Positions 22,116-34,109 of a DNA stretch of 64,000 nt are shown here, piece after piece. Below the pieces are notes generated by a model. That model saw only the letters and a program-made list of their open reading frames with translations, made no database searches and was not told the DNA's origin. The position numbers were made by a program, and so were the translations under genes. Positions within the stretch are counted from its first letter, which is position 1. The number at the start of each line of letters is the position of its first letter. Source of the stretch: Diphasiastrum complanatum (lineage: Eukaryota; Streptophyta; Lycopodiopsida; Lycopodiales; Lycopodiaceae); NCBI GenBank assembly GCA_029204225.1, contig CM055097.1, positions 40,838,028 through 40,902,027 of the forward strand. Reading direction: 5' to 3'.

Positions 22116-23445
22116 TTATTACCAAGTACCATTTAGTTATGGATTGGATCAGAAGAATAAAGCTTTAATCTTAACCTTATGGGTGTCTGCATAAGCCATC
22201 CTAATCTTGGTTTGTACACTAAGATTCGAAGTAGGTTGATTGGATGACGAAATTATGATGGTTGAAAAACTTGTGATGTGGAATTATTCACTTCAGAGAT
22301 TTCCCTGATATGTTATTTACTCAAGAGAAATACAATGTTTTGTAGCTGAGTTACAGGATTCTCAGTGATATATGTGAGTAATATGTGCGGATTTTTGAAG
22401 AATCTGCCAGATAAAGACATATGTGTTTATGTATTGGGTCATAGTGAGATTTTTCTCATATGTGCACGACTAATTTTGTTTGGATCTACTATAAACTCCT
22501 GGTTACTAAGTTTATCTGGTGCACTTAACCTAGTTGGTGAACATAGACATATGGTCAAGTATTGTGTTTGACAATTACTTGCAAAGTTAACAGATCTGTT
22601 CTAATAGATCTATAGGTTAACTTAAAAGTGATTTGGACATGGATCTAAATGTGGTGTTGTACTAGTACAATCAAAAGCTGCACCTAAACATTTAAGACTT
22701 CTAAATCATGGGCATTTAACTTGAGTAGTTGATTTACTCCTGTGGTGGTTTTACTGACAGTGTGAAGAGAATTCACTGGAAATTGTTTTTTTTGTGGGTA
22801 TTGCTTGTAAGACACATAATGTATGAGTCATTTTGTTCATTAAGAAATTGTGTGCATAGGATACTAAATTATTGGGTGAGTATTTCTCAACTGAGGAATA
22901 AACTTAATTCATTAGTGAGAGATAAATCTATTAAGATACGGATAATTGCTGATTTCTTGCATATGATGCTAGAAATGGGGCTATTAACTCATTTGAGTAA
23001 CTGTAGTACTTTGGTTTGAGTTACAATTATCTGAGACTTGATGGATTTTCTAGAGATTTTAGATGATTGAATTGTGATATTTTAGAATATTTGTACCAAG
23101 AAGCATTATTTTCTGCAAGAAATTGAAATGGAATTTCTTCAGTTTTTGGATTTGATTTCTGAAATAAGGTAAATCATCTAGTGTTTCATGTAATTTAGAT
23201 TACATGAAGGTGGTGACTCTTCTTTTGGATAAGATCAACCCATTTGGAATTTTTAGAGCTTAGTGTATCTTTTGGAATTTGAGCTAGTATTCATGAGTAG
23301 AGGCAAGCAATTGAAGAATTGTTTGCATCTCTGATTACTTATTCAGATGGAAAGATCAGACTAAGAATAATGGTTCATGGGTAATACTTGAAAGCTTAAG
23401 GAATAGTTTTATGCTTTCTTTTTCCTATTCTGAGAACAGAACCTA
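22116..23445. other. AT-rich DNA, possible decayed gypsy interior
   Basis: No domain is recognisable. A 96-codon plus ORF (22729-23019) has no known motif. The stretch ends in a polypurine tract (TTTAAGGGAGGAAGA, about 23447-23461) ahead of a gypsy-like LTR start. It may therefore be the worn 3' interior of that element. Confidence 0.4.
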
Positions 23446-23461
23446 TTTAAGGGAGGAAGAA

Positions 23462-23752
23462 TGTTATGGCCATATTTCGCTAAGGACATGGAATAGTCCT
23501 GATATGGTAGATCGGCCCTCCAGTGTTCGAGATTATTGGTCATGCCTTCCACATCGAGGCCTGCTGGTGACTGATGACCTTGAGAGGACCCAAACACTCT
23601 AATTGAGACATATGGAGTAGTGCATATACATGTGATTGATATAGGCAGGAGGTATGCATGAAGAGCTGTGATCTTTTTATAGTTGACCTGCATGGGGATT
23701 GCATGGGTTCATGCATAGGATCCTACTCTCTATATATTGAGGTAATGATTAT
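23462..23752 (+). repeat. first part of a gypsy-type LTR, interrupted by copia F
   Basis: Starts TGTTATGGCCATA after a polypurine tract, and parallels the LTR at 40891 (TGTTGTGTCCATG, then GACATG, and a CTCCAGTGT block). A TATA-like CTATATATTG lies at about 23730. At 23753 the copia F LTR starts, so F inserted here. The remaining half of this LTR is not seen. Confidence 0.6.
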
Positions 23753-24778
23753 TGTGAAGGATTTCAGATCATTCAAGATCCAATCCATGTTCCTGATCTT
23801 TGGTTACAAAAAAGAGCAAACCAACAATCCTGCCAATGTATAAAAATCAGCATCTACATACAAAATGAGATGCAAACTCTAAGAGATACTGATCAAACAT
23901 GAACCAAAACATAAAATATAGATGATGTCCATAAAATTATAGTACCCTACTGTATTTCACACATGTGGAACCGAAAATAGCAATAAATGATCATTCTACA
24001 CATGGAATTGCAAGATAACATCATGAGAGTGCACCAATGAGTAGTAGAATCCAAAGAGAACCATGTATAATGATGAAATGAGAGAGAGAAGAGTGAAGAT
24101 GTGACTCTTGAATGAAAAGTGTTTGTGCGCAACGAAATAAGCTATTTCACTCTTTCCTTAAGCATGACTATGTCTATCAGACACGAACAGAACGTTAGTG
24201 ATAGAAATCATGTTTGAGCTGATTACGTAGCCAAACATTAAGTATCAAAATATCAGAAAGATAATTTGTCGCGAACAGCTAGACAAATTATTAGTCGCAA
24301 ATTATTCACGAAGAGCTAGACTGAGCTAGACTGATTATCAGTCGCAAATTAGTCGCGAAAGGCAAGACTAAATATTAGTTGTGAACAACTAGACTAATAG
24401 TAATTTGCGAAGAGCAAATTACCAGATTAAGCAATAAAAAAATCAGACAATATGTAGAAAAGCATTGCAATATTGACACAAATCTGAATGTAGAATAACA
24501 AAGCTGTAATCAGATCCTTTTCTTTAACAGGCACAAACCCTATTTGACCACTTGGCTTTCCCTCCAAAATGCTAACCTGACTATTTTTTGGTCTAGATTC
24601 AAAGTTCCCAACATTCAAATTTGAATCTCTCTCAAACTGGACTACCAACTTTCCGACACTTTCAAAAAGTTTTTATTGAATGTATTTTAAACAAAGTTTA
24701 TCTCTAAGTCTAAAATGAGTTTTGGCCTCATATTGACAATTTACCAAAATATGACTAAACTTGTTGAAATCTCTCACA
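23753..24778 (-). repeat. 3' LTR of copia F with an internal insertion
   Basis: On the minus strand it starts TGTGAGAGATTTCAAC straight after the polypurine tract GTTGAAGAGGGAT and ends AATCCTTCACA. Homology to the 644 bp G LTR is broken only between about 24105 and 24527. Confidence 0.8.
24105..24527. repeat. about 420 bp insertion in the F LTR
   Basis: Absent from the G LTR. It contains the segment shared with 9513-9640 and, at 24255-24400, short degenerate repeats such as AGTCGCAAATTA and CAGCTAGAC. It is probably a fragment of another LTR element. Clear target duplications were not seen. Confidence 0.55.
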
Positions 24779-25760
24779 ATCCCTCTTCAACTAGTTCTGG
24801 CATAGTTTTAACCATACTACTTTCATCCAACTTTAGAATGATCTCCATCCTAAGTACATATCTCCTTTCTAAAGTTCTAAAGTATCTTTCATAATTGATA
24901 TAGAGAATAGTGTCCAAATTGGATGCTTCACTATTTCTTACATCAATTTTACACATCAAGATATAACTAGAACATGAAGAACCAAATAGAATGTGACTGA
25001 AATAATTCCTCCATGCTTAAAACTTTGAACTCTCTAGAAAATTACAGCAACCAAACAATAAATGTGAGTGATGACCATTTGCTTGCTTGTCTCCTCCAAC
25101 TTTGTCCTTTCTTAATATGTCTCCACCATAAAACTCCATGAATGAGCCTCCATCTCCATCTTGCCACAAGATATCATCAACACTTGATGACTTGCCCATG
25201 AGTGAGTGAACCTCCATTAGCTTCATTTCCATCAGCAAAACTAGCCAATAATGCTAGTACAACTCCAACAATAAGATATTGCAAGACAATGTAGCTATTT
25301 TGTCCATATCTTGACAATTTGCACACATTCACATGAAATAGCTCAAACATGAGATAGAACAAGTAAAGTAAACTTGAACAGCACTTCCTTGCTGCTCCTT
25401 TGACCTTACTTGATTATTCAATAACCTATAAAAATAGATCCATAACATCTTTGCCAAATGACCCTCCTTTGATGCTCTTGACTAGCTCCAATTTGCCACC
25501 TTTCCTTTTGTGTTCTTGAAGCCCTTTGAGACCAACCTCTTGATCTTCCTCTTGACCATCAAAGTCATTGAAAAAACTTTGTTTTCCAAATCCATTACTT
25601 GATATTCCAGCATGAAAACTATGAGAACCAATATCCACTTGCATAGCATCGTCTACGCAAGAAAATTCTCCAAAACATGTGAGTAAAGCAAAGTGAGTCT
25701 CTTCCACTTGCTTACCTTTCTCTTGATCATCAAAGATATCAAAGATATGAATATCTTCAG
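24779..25760 (-). pseudogene. unassigned 3' internal region of copia F
   Basis: Open pieces on the minus strand read GKQVEETHFALLTCFGE, DQEVGLKGLQEH, LVKSIKGGSFGKDVMDLFL, then a hydrophobic stretch (YIVLQYLIVGVVLALLASF) and near the end CKIDVRNSEASNLDT. The region is shared with H (17745-18780) and in part with 47908-48088. It sits where RNase H should be, but I cannot find the RNase H residues. It may be a decayed RNase H or an extra 3' ORF. Several stops break it. Confidence 0.5.
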
Positions 25761-25770
25761 ACCTAAACCT

Positions 25771-26240
25771 CTAGAAGTACTCCCTCTCAAACATGTGATC
25801 TATATCCAACAAGATCTCATCAATGCTTGATCTCGAATTTCCACAAAGGTTAGTGAAAACAATGTCACCAATGTCACCATCATAAATCAAAAGATAGATT
25901 CCAGACTTTCCATACAACGTGAAGTAGAGTAGGTGAAGATGAGTATCAAACCTAATAAATTTAGCCCTCTTGAGTCCATAAAAAACCTCAATAAGCTCAC
26001 CAATGAGATCTCCCTTGCCTTGAAAAAATTGCCTCTCGATTTGCTCCATGTAGACTTCTCCAACCAACCTTTTGCCATCTTGATCATGAGTGATCAATTT
26101 ACAATCATAGAATCCTTTGAGTTGATGAAGAGATGGACTCTGCATAGGATCCACCAATCTTATTGATTTTAAAAGGGAACTTTGGAAAGTTGAGACCAAT
26201 CTCCTTTTGCATTCCATCCTTTTTGTTAGCCATAACAAAA
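25771..26240 (-). pseudogene. copia RT remnant with altered YxDD box, element F
   Basis: On the minus strand, GEVYMEQIERQFF, LIEVFYGLKRAK and GIYLLIYDGDIGDIVF align by order and spacing with copia RT blocks (EEVYMEQPEGF, LYGLKQAPR, LLLYVDD). The active-site Y-V-D-D reads Y-D-G-D (about 25885-25896). The frame is open from 26322 to 25771, but the upstream RT blocks are missing. RT activity is excluded if this alignment is right. Confidence 0.68.
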
Positions 26241-27309
26241 GCATCAAGCTTGAAAAGTCTACCTTGTCTATTGCCCCTAACAACCAAGATTTCTTCCTTT
26301 GTAATGAAACAAGCATCACCACAAAACTTTATCATGTATCCTTTCTCTATCATTTGACCAACACTTAGCAGATTCTTTGAAAGTGAAGGAATGTAAAGAA
26401 CGCCATCAAGTCTTGATTTCCTATTAGTAGAAAGACAAATAGAAATTGAACCAATACCTTCAATCACACACTCACCACCATTGGCCATGTGAATTGCTTT
26501 CTTGGATCCATCATAAGTGACCAAAGAAGTAAAGAACTCCTTGTGACTAGTCATGTGTGAACTAACTCCACTATCAATCCACCATGAATCTTTGTCACCT
26601 TCACTTGATATTGGACTTGAAGAACACATCAAAAGAGAATCACCATTACCTAGATCCTCATCATTAGTTGTAAAGTTGATTTGCTTGCTACCTTCATCTC
26701 TTTGCTTCTTCAAACATTCATTTGCAAAATGCGCTTTGATTCCACAATAAAAGCATTTCAACTTAGACTTATCTTTCTTTTTTCCAAAAGAGGAAGTCTC
26801 ACCTTGATCTTGTCCTTTAGACCACTTGCTTTTGCCTTTGCCTTTGAACTTGCCTTTGATGAACATAGCATCCTCTTCATAATGAGATGTTGATGTAGAC
26901 CCACTCTTGATTGAAGCCTAAACTCCTCATTCACCAAGATCTCTTGCAAATCCACAATACTTGGCAAAGTCTTTTGAATAGCAAAACTTTGAACAAGATT
27001 AGCATGATCATCCAATGAGCCATTAAGTATAACTTGAAAAAGTTCTACCTCCTTAATGCTTTCATCAATACATGCTAACTCATCATTGAATGCTTTAATC
27101 CTCAAAACAAAAGCATGAGTACTTTCATCCTTCTTTTGCAAACTTTGAAAGATTTGCCTCCTAAGAGTAAGCACTCTTGATGTAGACTTGGATTCATGAA
27201 GACAGTTGGAGATATTGAATCTAGAATTAAAAAATCTTCTATGATATTCCGTTATTGCATTGCGAGACAAATGCTTAGTTTTACATTCAATTACCAGAGA
27301 TGGAAACAA
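26105..27309 (-). pseudogene. copia gag and protease, element F
   Basis: Gag part from about 27200 (FQSLQKKDESTHAFVLRIKA, DLQEILVNEEFRLQ), then a shift near 26860. Next come 253 open codons with a Lys-rich segment, CFYCGIKAHFANEC (intact CCHC knuckle, about 26763-26722) and WWIDSGVSSHMTSHKEFF (protease, about 26583-26530). The Ala of D-S-G-A is Val here. LSKNLLSVGQMIEKGYM and QGRLFKLDAF follow. The frame is otherwise long and clean, so this part decayed less than the rest. Confidence 0.85.
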
Positions 27310-27923
27310 ATAGGTGAAACCTGGATGCCACTAGGTCAAGACCTTCAAATGGATGGTCACACAAATCGAAATGACGTCCACATTTTCAACAATGAGGGAT
27401 ATGCTAACTACGATTGAAGTGGAGGATCATTGGAGCTTAAGTTATATCAGACAAAAGCCGATCTTATTTCACTATATGTCTATGTTTTTATTTATGTATG
27501 AGACTATGTATGTCCTGGCCAATATACTGAAGATGAGCTCCCGTCGAAACTTGTCTTAGCAGTTGTAAGATTCATTGGAACCATCCACATCACAAGCACA
27601 AACCCTTCTATCTACTCATTAGCATACTATTACAAGAAGTGTTCAATAATTACCTCAATGCTAACAATTTCATAGGCCCCTACCGTGGCATTCTCTACTG
27701 GAAAGTATTTACAAATAGTCGGTAGCAGTGAGTCAATATCTTTATGTGTATTACAAGCGAAATTCGTCTTCACAAAAAAAGATTTACTACACTATTTATA
27801 GTTATTTTTACAGAGGGTATAGTCCAGTGATCATTGTAAAAACAAAGAAACATTCCATATAATATATGATACAATGATCACAAGTAAACTTAAACATACA
27901 AACAAATAGAGAAATAGACATAC

Positions 27924-28575
27924 TTGGTATGATATGGCATCACCAAAATCTTCATAACTGGTGAGCATCCACCAAGGAGACAGTGTGACAAAGTGGTGTC
28001 GTCATCCTTGATGGCCTGCAAAAAAAAAATTGTTGAGAAGAGAGACTTATTTCATTGAATCCCTCACAATATCAAATTGCAGGAGAAGGAGACCTGCCTC
28101 TATCACTGGATCGTTGATAGAAGCCCTTCTATCCTTCATCTGAATATAGTCAAGGATCCTAAAGTTAAGACTAGAATCAATTTCTTCTGTTTTGAAGAGA
28201 ATTGTCATGCTGATATTATCTATAGCATCCGATATATCTCTCCCAAATTTTAGATAATCTTCAGAATCCAAGTATAATAGAGGAGTGAGAAAAGTAGTGG
28301 GAGGAGGGGGGAGAGGAGAGGGGTTAACTGGAGGATTGTCCAAATTTTTTGTGGCTGAGTCAACCACAGTATCTAAGGCATTAGTATCTACAGTGGCATC
28401 ACCTCCAAAAGTGGAATGTTGAAGGTCCATGCGTCGTACCTTTTTTGGTACCTGAGCAGAGGTTTTCTTACTTCGTTTAGGAGTAGGTTTCTTGCGAGGC
28501 CTTTTTGTGGGAAGGTTATTCCTGTCAATGGGATCGTCCCTGTGAGAAGAGGATTCTCCCTTGTGAAGTTTACAG
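27924..28575 (-). pseudogene. spliced gene fragment of unknown function
   Basis: A minus-strand frame runs from 28575 (where B-type copia DNA begins) to about 28068. It starts Lys/Arg-rich (PRKKPTPKRSKK), then has a Pro run and ends DPVIEAGLLLLQFDI. A possible GT-AG intron of 52 bp (28067-28016) with a long T-run before its AG leads into an in-frame second exon (28015-27924, KDDDTTLSHCLLGGC). Another exon-like piece with a CTTTCCAG acceptor lies near 27690-27640. No start codon is visible. I do not recognise the protein. It could be a host gene cut by transposons or a captured fragment. Confidence 0.4.
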
Positions 28576-29385
28576 TGCTTTCAAATCTACATTTGTTGTT
28601 AATAAAGCAATTTCATTAGATAACTATTTTGTAATAGTTTGAATAAAGTCATAAAAAATGAAACATCATTTATTTTGGAAATCTTTGTGTCCACATGCTT
28701 TGTGCATGATCATTCGAATGTAAGAACCAAATATTATCCTACTTCAATGATAGGAATAATGGTAGTGTTTTGCTCTTCAAGTAGAGATTGTAGAATCTAC
28801 ATGTTTTCCACCATAGAAGTTGTAATGGTGGAAATGTGATATTTCAAGAGTGTTATATTTGTAAACTTGAAGAAGCATCTTTAAATCAACACCTTATTCA
28901 AATCATTGGTGGGTTGGAGTCAAGTCAAGTGGAGGAGCAAGCTCAAGACCTGAGGACTCCAAGAAGAACCTTGAGTAACAAGATGGAGCCATCAAGGCTC
29001 AATCATATGGATCACGCAAGGTAAGTTGCCTTTAGCAACATTTTGTATGCACTTAATAACTTAATTTATGTATCTTCAAGTGCACAAAATGCCTTGAAAT
29101 CCATGGCTTGGAACGATGTATAGTTTTTGAAGCTACATGTATATAGACACATTTATGGAACATCTTGCAAGGGATCCTTTAAGAGGTGGTGAAAGATCCT
29201 TCATGGACATCATTCTCTATTGGAGTCTCAAAAGTTCCTTGTTTGTAGCTGGACTTTTTAGACACTTCTAAAATCATTCATTCATCTAGCAAGAGAGTTG
29301 TAAATAGATCAAGCTAAATTTGAGTGTGTGAAGAATTGCCAAAAATTGGCAAATCTAGCTTGATCAAAAATCATGTAAAATGTAC
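28576..29385 (+). mobile_element. second copy of copia B, 3' part
   Basis: Direct-orientation relative of 13605-14163, then about 200 bp not present there, then at 29327 TGTGAAGAATTGCC, the start of a B-type LTR that fades out by about 29385. It shows LEEASLNQHLIQ, QVEEQAQDLRTPRR and ALKSMAWNDV-like linker sequence. Every frame is interrupted. Confidence 0.72.
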
Positions 29386-32300
29386 ATTGCCACCAATGGA
29401 AAGCATATTGTGATAATGAAATGGTATAATGTCAAAATTGATCCAAAACTTTGGCAAAATTTCATCAAAGAACATGAATTAAAATTGTGTCTACATATCG
29501 AAAGAAAGCCAAAATCTATAAAATCCCAAATAGTTCGCATACATGAAATAAAAATAAAATGAATATAATAGTCAATATAAATTATAATCTAAAAATAGAA
29601 ATAGATAATTTTCATTAGTTAAATTGGTCAGACAATAATTTTGACCAAAATAGAACTCTGAGTACGAATGGTCTAAAAATGAGTTTAAAAATGTAATACT
29701 AGATCCACAACTTATATTTTCACTTTGAAAGTTATGTGACATCAATAGAATAGTTTTTGGAGTTTTGATACAAATTACGCACTTGTTGGCAACATTCTTG
29801 AAGACCAAAGAAGTGTCAAGATCCATAAATCTTCACTATGAATCTCTAATTCAAAATGAGCTAGTAAAATTGGGAGTTCTTGTATGTATGAAAGCTAATT
29901 TCATCAAAAATTTGATGAGTAAAATTGAATGGATCTTTTACAAAAATATCTAGTTTTTTAACTTGAATAATTACCAAAAACCAAAAAGAAAAAGAAAAAG
30001 TTAGATATACTTAGAACAAGATATAGTAATACAGAAGGGAATAGTTTGAGAAAGACTACGCATGTATTAACAATGTGTAATAACAAAATTATTGTAATAT
30101 ATTTGTTCTTTGTGAACCATTCTGAGAGCCTTTTTTAAGTTCGATTTAACATAAAAGCAAATTCAAATTTACTAACCAAGTACATAAGTGATTACTAGCC
30201 CACATCTCATCCAATAAACGCACATTATAGTAGTTTGAATGTAAGAGCTATGGTGAGCATCTAACCTAATGGACAACACTACAAATATGAACACTTGGCT
30301 TTTCATTAAACCATAGAGTATAAGCCATGCTCTTTCCCAAGCCTAGACATCTTGATTGGCATCCAAGATCACTTTCTAGTGGCACACATCTATGAAGTAC
30401 TATCCTTATTATAATGCTTATTGGGATTATCAACCTGTGAGAGCATAGAAAATTGAACCTACGTATGACACACCAACTTACATAAATTGAAATGCACTAT
30501 GAAAGCATTTTTGTCGTTGGTACATGAATCTAAAGACTCAACTCAAGCTTATGTTGCTTTAAGAAATATATTTTGAGGGCTTAAAATAGAATGGAATAGC
30601 TATCTTGAAGACTGTGACATATTTGAAAGTCCCTTTAAAGACAACTATGAATATCCTTCCATAAAGTGGACAAAATAAGATCCTGTATTGATAAGTGCAC
30701 TCTTGTAGAATCCTTGGATTGGAAAGGTCCCTAGTTTGACAACTATAAGGTCTCAATCATGTGGACAATTTAAGGTCCTTAATAGATGAGTGCACATTAG
30801 AAGGGTCTCTTTATAAAAGAAAAACACACCTAGAGAAAGGCTTCTTCACAAATAGGACATAAGGAAATATCCTTTTTTAAAGTGGAGAATGAAGAAAAGC
30901 CCCTACATAAATGGGCATGAAACAAAGATCCCTTTGCAAAGTGGGCATAGGAAGGGTCCCTTGTGGACAAGCTCCTCGTACACGCTTTTATATTCTTTGC
31001 AAATATTTAAGGAAATTAGCCCAAATGGATTGTTTGACAAGAAGATTGAAATTCTAGGATTACACATTATGTAGCAATGATTTTTCAAGGAAAACATTGC
31101 TTTTAGAGCAACAAACAACTAATCACAAATATCTAAAGCCTATGTTCATGTAGATGACCTAAGTAGATTACTCTTTGTTCATTCAAAAGGATATCATATA
31201 ACCAATAAATGAGAATGGGCAGTCAAGGGCATCGCCCAAGTATGGCATGGAATATGTTGAGAGTACAACCACATTGCTAAATTTATACCTTAGTACTTTC
31301 AATCATTAGATTGCACAAACCTGAAATATGGTACGACCAAACTAAAAGCCTATTTAAGCGAAAAATTCAAAATAGGACATTGCAATATCGATTCAAGAAG
31401 CTGAAAGGAGTCTAAAATGTAAATTTCAATCTAGCAAGAAATCAAACTTATAGTACCACAGTTTAATCTTGAAATCAAATTAAGCACCATCTAACAAATC
31501 ATCTTAGCTCTAAATATTTTCTTGAGCTTGTACACATATTTACTATCGAGTTTCTAGCCTATGCAAACAATTTTGCTAGTGGGTCTAAAAAATCACATTT
31601 TGAACCCCAAAAAAACTCTATTTTTAACCTCAACATGAACTTTGGACTCAGTTGGATGGCCACATTCATTGCACCTCAGTTCAAGGACCTACTTTGGATG
31701 TCTATGCACAAACATTATGAAGATTCTAGCCATTCTAAGTCAAATTTCTAGTGTACATACATGACAAAAAAAACATTCGATCAAGATTTGACCTACTAGG
31801 TCAATTTAACCTTAGACTATCGGCAACCGTTATTGTTGTTGCAACGAATGCATTCGATACGAATATTAAATGACTACAATCAGTTATTCATTTCCAGCAA
31901 AAAGGCTGAATTGGATAGGAAATAAGTTTTGAGACTAAATCTAGTTTCCATAGTGCCTAGTTGACTTTTTGGTACTAAACTTTTAAAATTGTAGGCTTCT
32001 CAAAGTTTATAAAAAAATCAACCAAAATGTCTTGCATTGTCGTTGACAAAAAAAAACATCCAATCAGAACAAAGTTGTATATTATCGAAAGTTGACTCAA
32101 GTTTCTAGCAAATCCAATCATATTATTTGGACCAGAAGTGGGTATGTCTAAAGGAGGTCAAAACTCAAAGCTCTTAGTCTAAGAGCTAACAATGCAAAAT
32201 AGTTTGCAAGAATTTAAAAAACCTCTAGGAGTAGTCAAATAAGTCAAACACTTATTTTAATAAAAAATAGCATTATGGGTGTAAATGGTCGGTACAATTA

Positions 32301-33180
32301 TATGTGGAAATGAGTTTGAATGGCCTTATAGATTATGACCTTTCTTTAATGAAAATATTTTCAATGGCCTCATTGCTAACGAAGAGAGTGTAAGGTGACT
32401 TGCACTTTGATTATCTTTGGCAAGCACTTTAACTTTAAAATATCTTTTTATTTTGAAATAGTGAAATCACAAGGAATATTCCAAGTACTTGGGGCACTTG
32501 CATTTAGCTTGAAATTGCATTGTATAACAATGAACCCTCGTGCATGATTGACAACACAAAACTATTTTATTTCTATGGCACGTCTTTTGGCATGGTAGTA
32601 CAAAATGCATTATCATACGATGTTGAATTTATCTACATACAACAATTCAAAATCGAGGAGTGGCCCCATGTTTGGAGATATTGTTGATGTTGGTGCCAAG
32701 AATATTTATTAGAAATACCCCAATACAAAGTAAAAATAAAAGATGTTAAATATTCTAGTGAAAGAATCCGTGTATTGATGGTGCCATTAGCTCAATTTTC
32801 TTTCAATTGATATTTATTTCAAAAAATATATATAACAAAAATTTTGGTCAAGAGGCCAATTGTAGTTGAAAATGTAGTAGGACATATTGTGGCTACTACA
32901 ATATATACATGCATACTACATATGAACATTTTCACATAAATTTTCAAAATCAACCAACAATATATGATGCTAATTTGTCTCAACTTTTTGTTATTCAATT
33001 GATATATACAACCCTCCAACTTAGATGTTATGTACTATGAATCATGAAATTTGAAAATTAGTTGTGGTTCATAATTCTACTATGACATATACAATCAATG
33101 TGATGATCCTGTTGTCAAGAAGAAGAGGGGGTCATCCACCTTCTCCTAAGTCATATTTAGCAAGGGGAGTAGGGCTCGAT
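29386..33180. other. AT-rich DNA without recognised genes
   Basis: About 3.8 kb with only short unconvincing ORFs on both strands. The sole structure I see is a degenerate repeat at 30620-30975, listed separately. It may be very old transposon sequence. Confidence 0.6.
30620..30975. repeat. degenerate short repeats
   Basis: Recurrent variants of AAAGTGGGCA and GGTCCCTTT spaced about 25-40 bp apart (for example TAAAGTGGACA, TAAAGTGGAGA, TAAATGGGCA, AAAGTGGGCA, with AGATCCC, GGTCCC and AGGGTCCC). It looks like a worn minisatellite. Confidence 0.5.
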
Positions 33181-33229
33181 CCTAGGAGCCTTGTAACCGA
33201 CTGCTCTTCCTTGGAAGGACTGGTCGTGA

Positions 33230-34109
33230 TAACAGGTGGTGTTGATGGTGTGGTAGTCTCATCCAATAGCATGGTCTCCAGCTGAGCCTCAAAATCCTAA
33301 GAAGGCGAGCTGGGTGTGGCTTGTACCACTTATTCGACTGAAAGACATTGGACTGCATGTTGCCAGTACTTATCTTCCTGCGTGGTCTTCTTTGACTTGC
33401 CCTTGGAGGATGTGGCCTCAACCGGAAAAGCTGTCGAGAAATCGATGAGGCCCTTCGCTTGGCTCATTGCCAATTGGGTCAGCAAGGGTCCCATGGTCGT
33501 CTGCTTCTTTGTGAATAGCAGTGCTTTGGAGATCTCCTCCTAGATGAGGTGTGCCCAGTTGTACCCATCTGGCTCGGTGATAGCAGATACCATGTACATA
33601 AAAAATGTGAGCGAGATTCTGGCCTTCCTCGTTCTTCTCACTTCGAAGACGTTTAAAACGAAAGTGGCTACCCCTTGGAGGACCTTATCCAATGGCGTCT
33701 ATTAAGATTCCATCATTAGTGCGTCATGCTCGCTTGGTGGTGTCCATATAAACTTTGACATCGTCGACCCTGGCCCTATTTGCTGGAATGTGTTTGGCCC
33801 ATCTGGAATTCCAATAGCTTCTAGGTCTTCGATGGTGTATGAGACTCCGTGTGTAACTTGATTTAGCCTATATTTGAAGGTGGGCTTTTCTAGAGTGGTA
33901 GTTCGGTAGGCATACTCCACAATAGTTGCATACTTGCCAAGTGGGAGGAGATAGTCCTGGAATCCGTAGATCTTTAAACGAGACTCTCCTAGCTTCCACC
34001 ACTTTCTGGCTTCGTAAGGCTTTGGAACTGGGAGGAGTTCTGGTAGTGTTGGCTTTTCCTCCATTAACTCTTCATCTGAGGTATGTGAGGTTAGATCTTC
34101 AGCTCCCAC
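33230..34109 (-). pseudogene. decayed 290-codon ORF, unknown family
   Basis: A single minus frame runs from the ATG at 34109 (MGAEDLTSHTSDEELMEEKP) to about 33230. It is broken by stops at about 33702 (two adjacent), 33540 and 33315 but without shifts. Notable parts are ARKWWKLGESRLKIYGFQDY, TPLDKVLQGVATFVLNVF, ITEPDGYNWAHLI and a Lys-rich SSKGKSKKTTQ, then a Thr/Pro/Ser-rich end. Clean frame retention suggests a recently lost protein gene, perhaps of a repetitive element. I do not recognise the family. Confidence 0.45.

Larger units (their letters stand above)
23753..27309 (-). mobile_element. copia element F, 3' part with gag and PR
   Basis: Minus-strand order: gag (from about 27200), CCHC knuckle, protease, a short RT, an unassigned 3' region, polypurine tract, 3' LTR. 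Integrase motifs are absent, and the 5' LTR and gag start are cut off at about 27200. It belongs to the family of element G. Confidence 0.8.
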
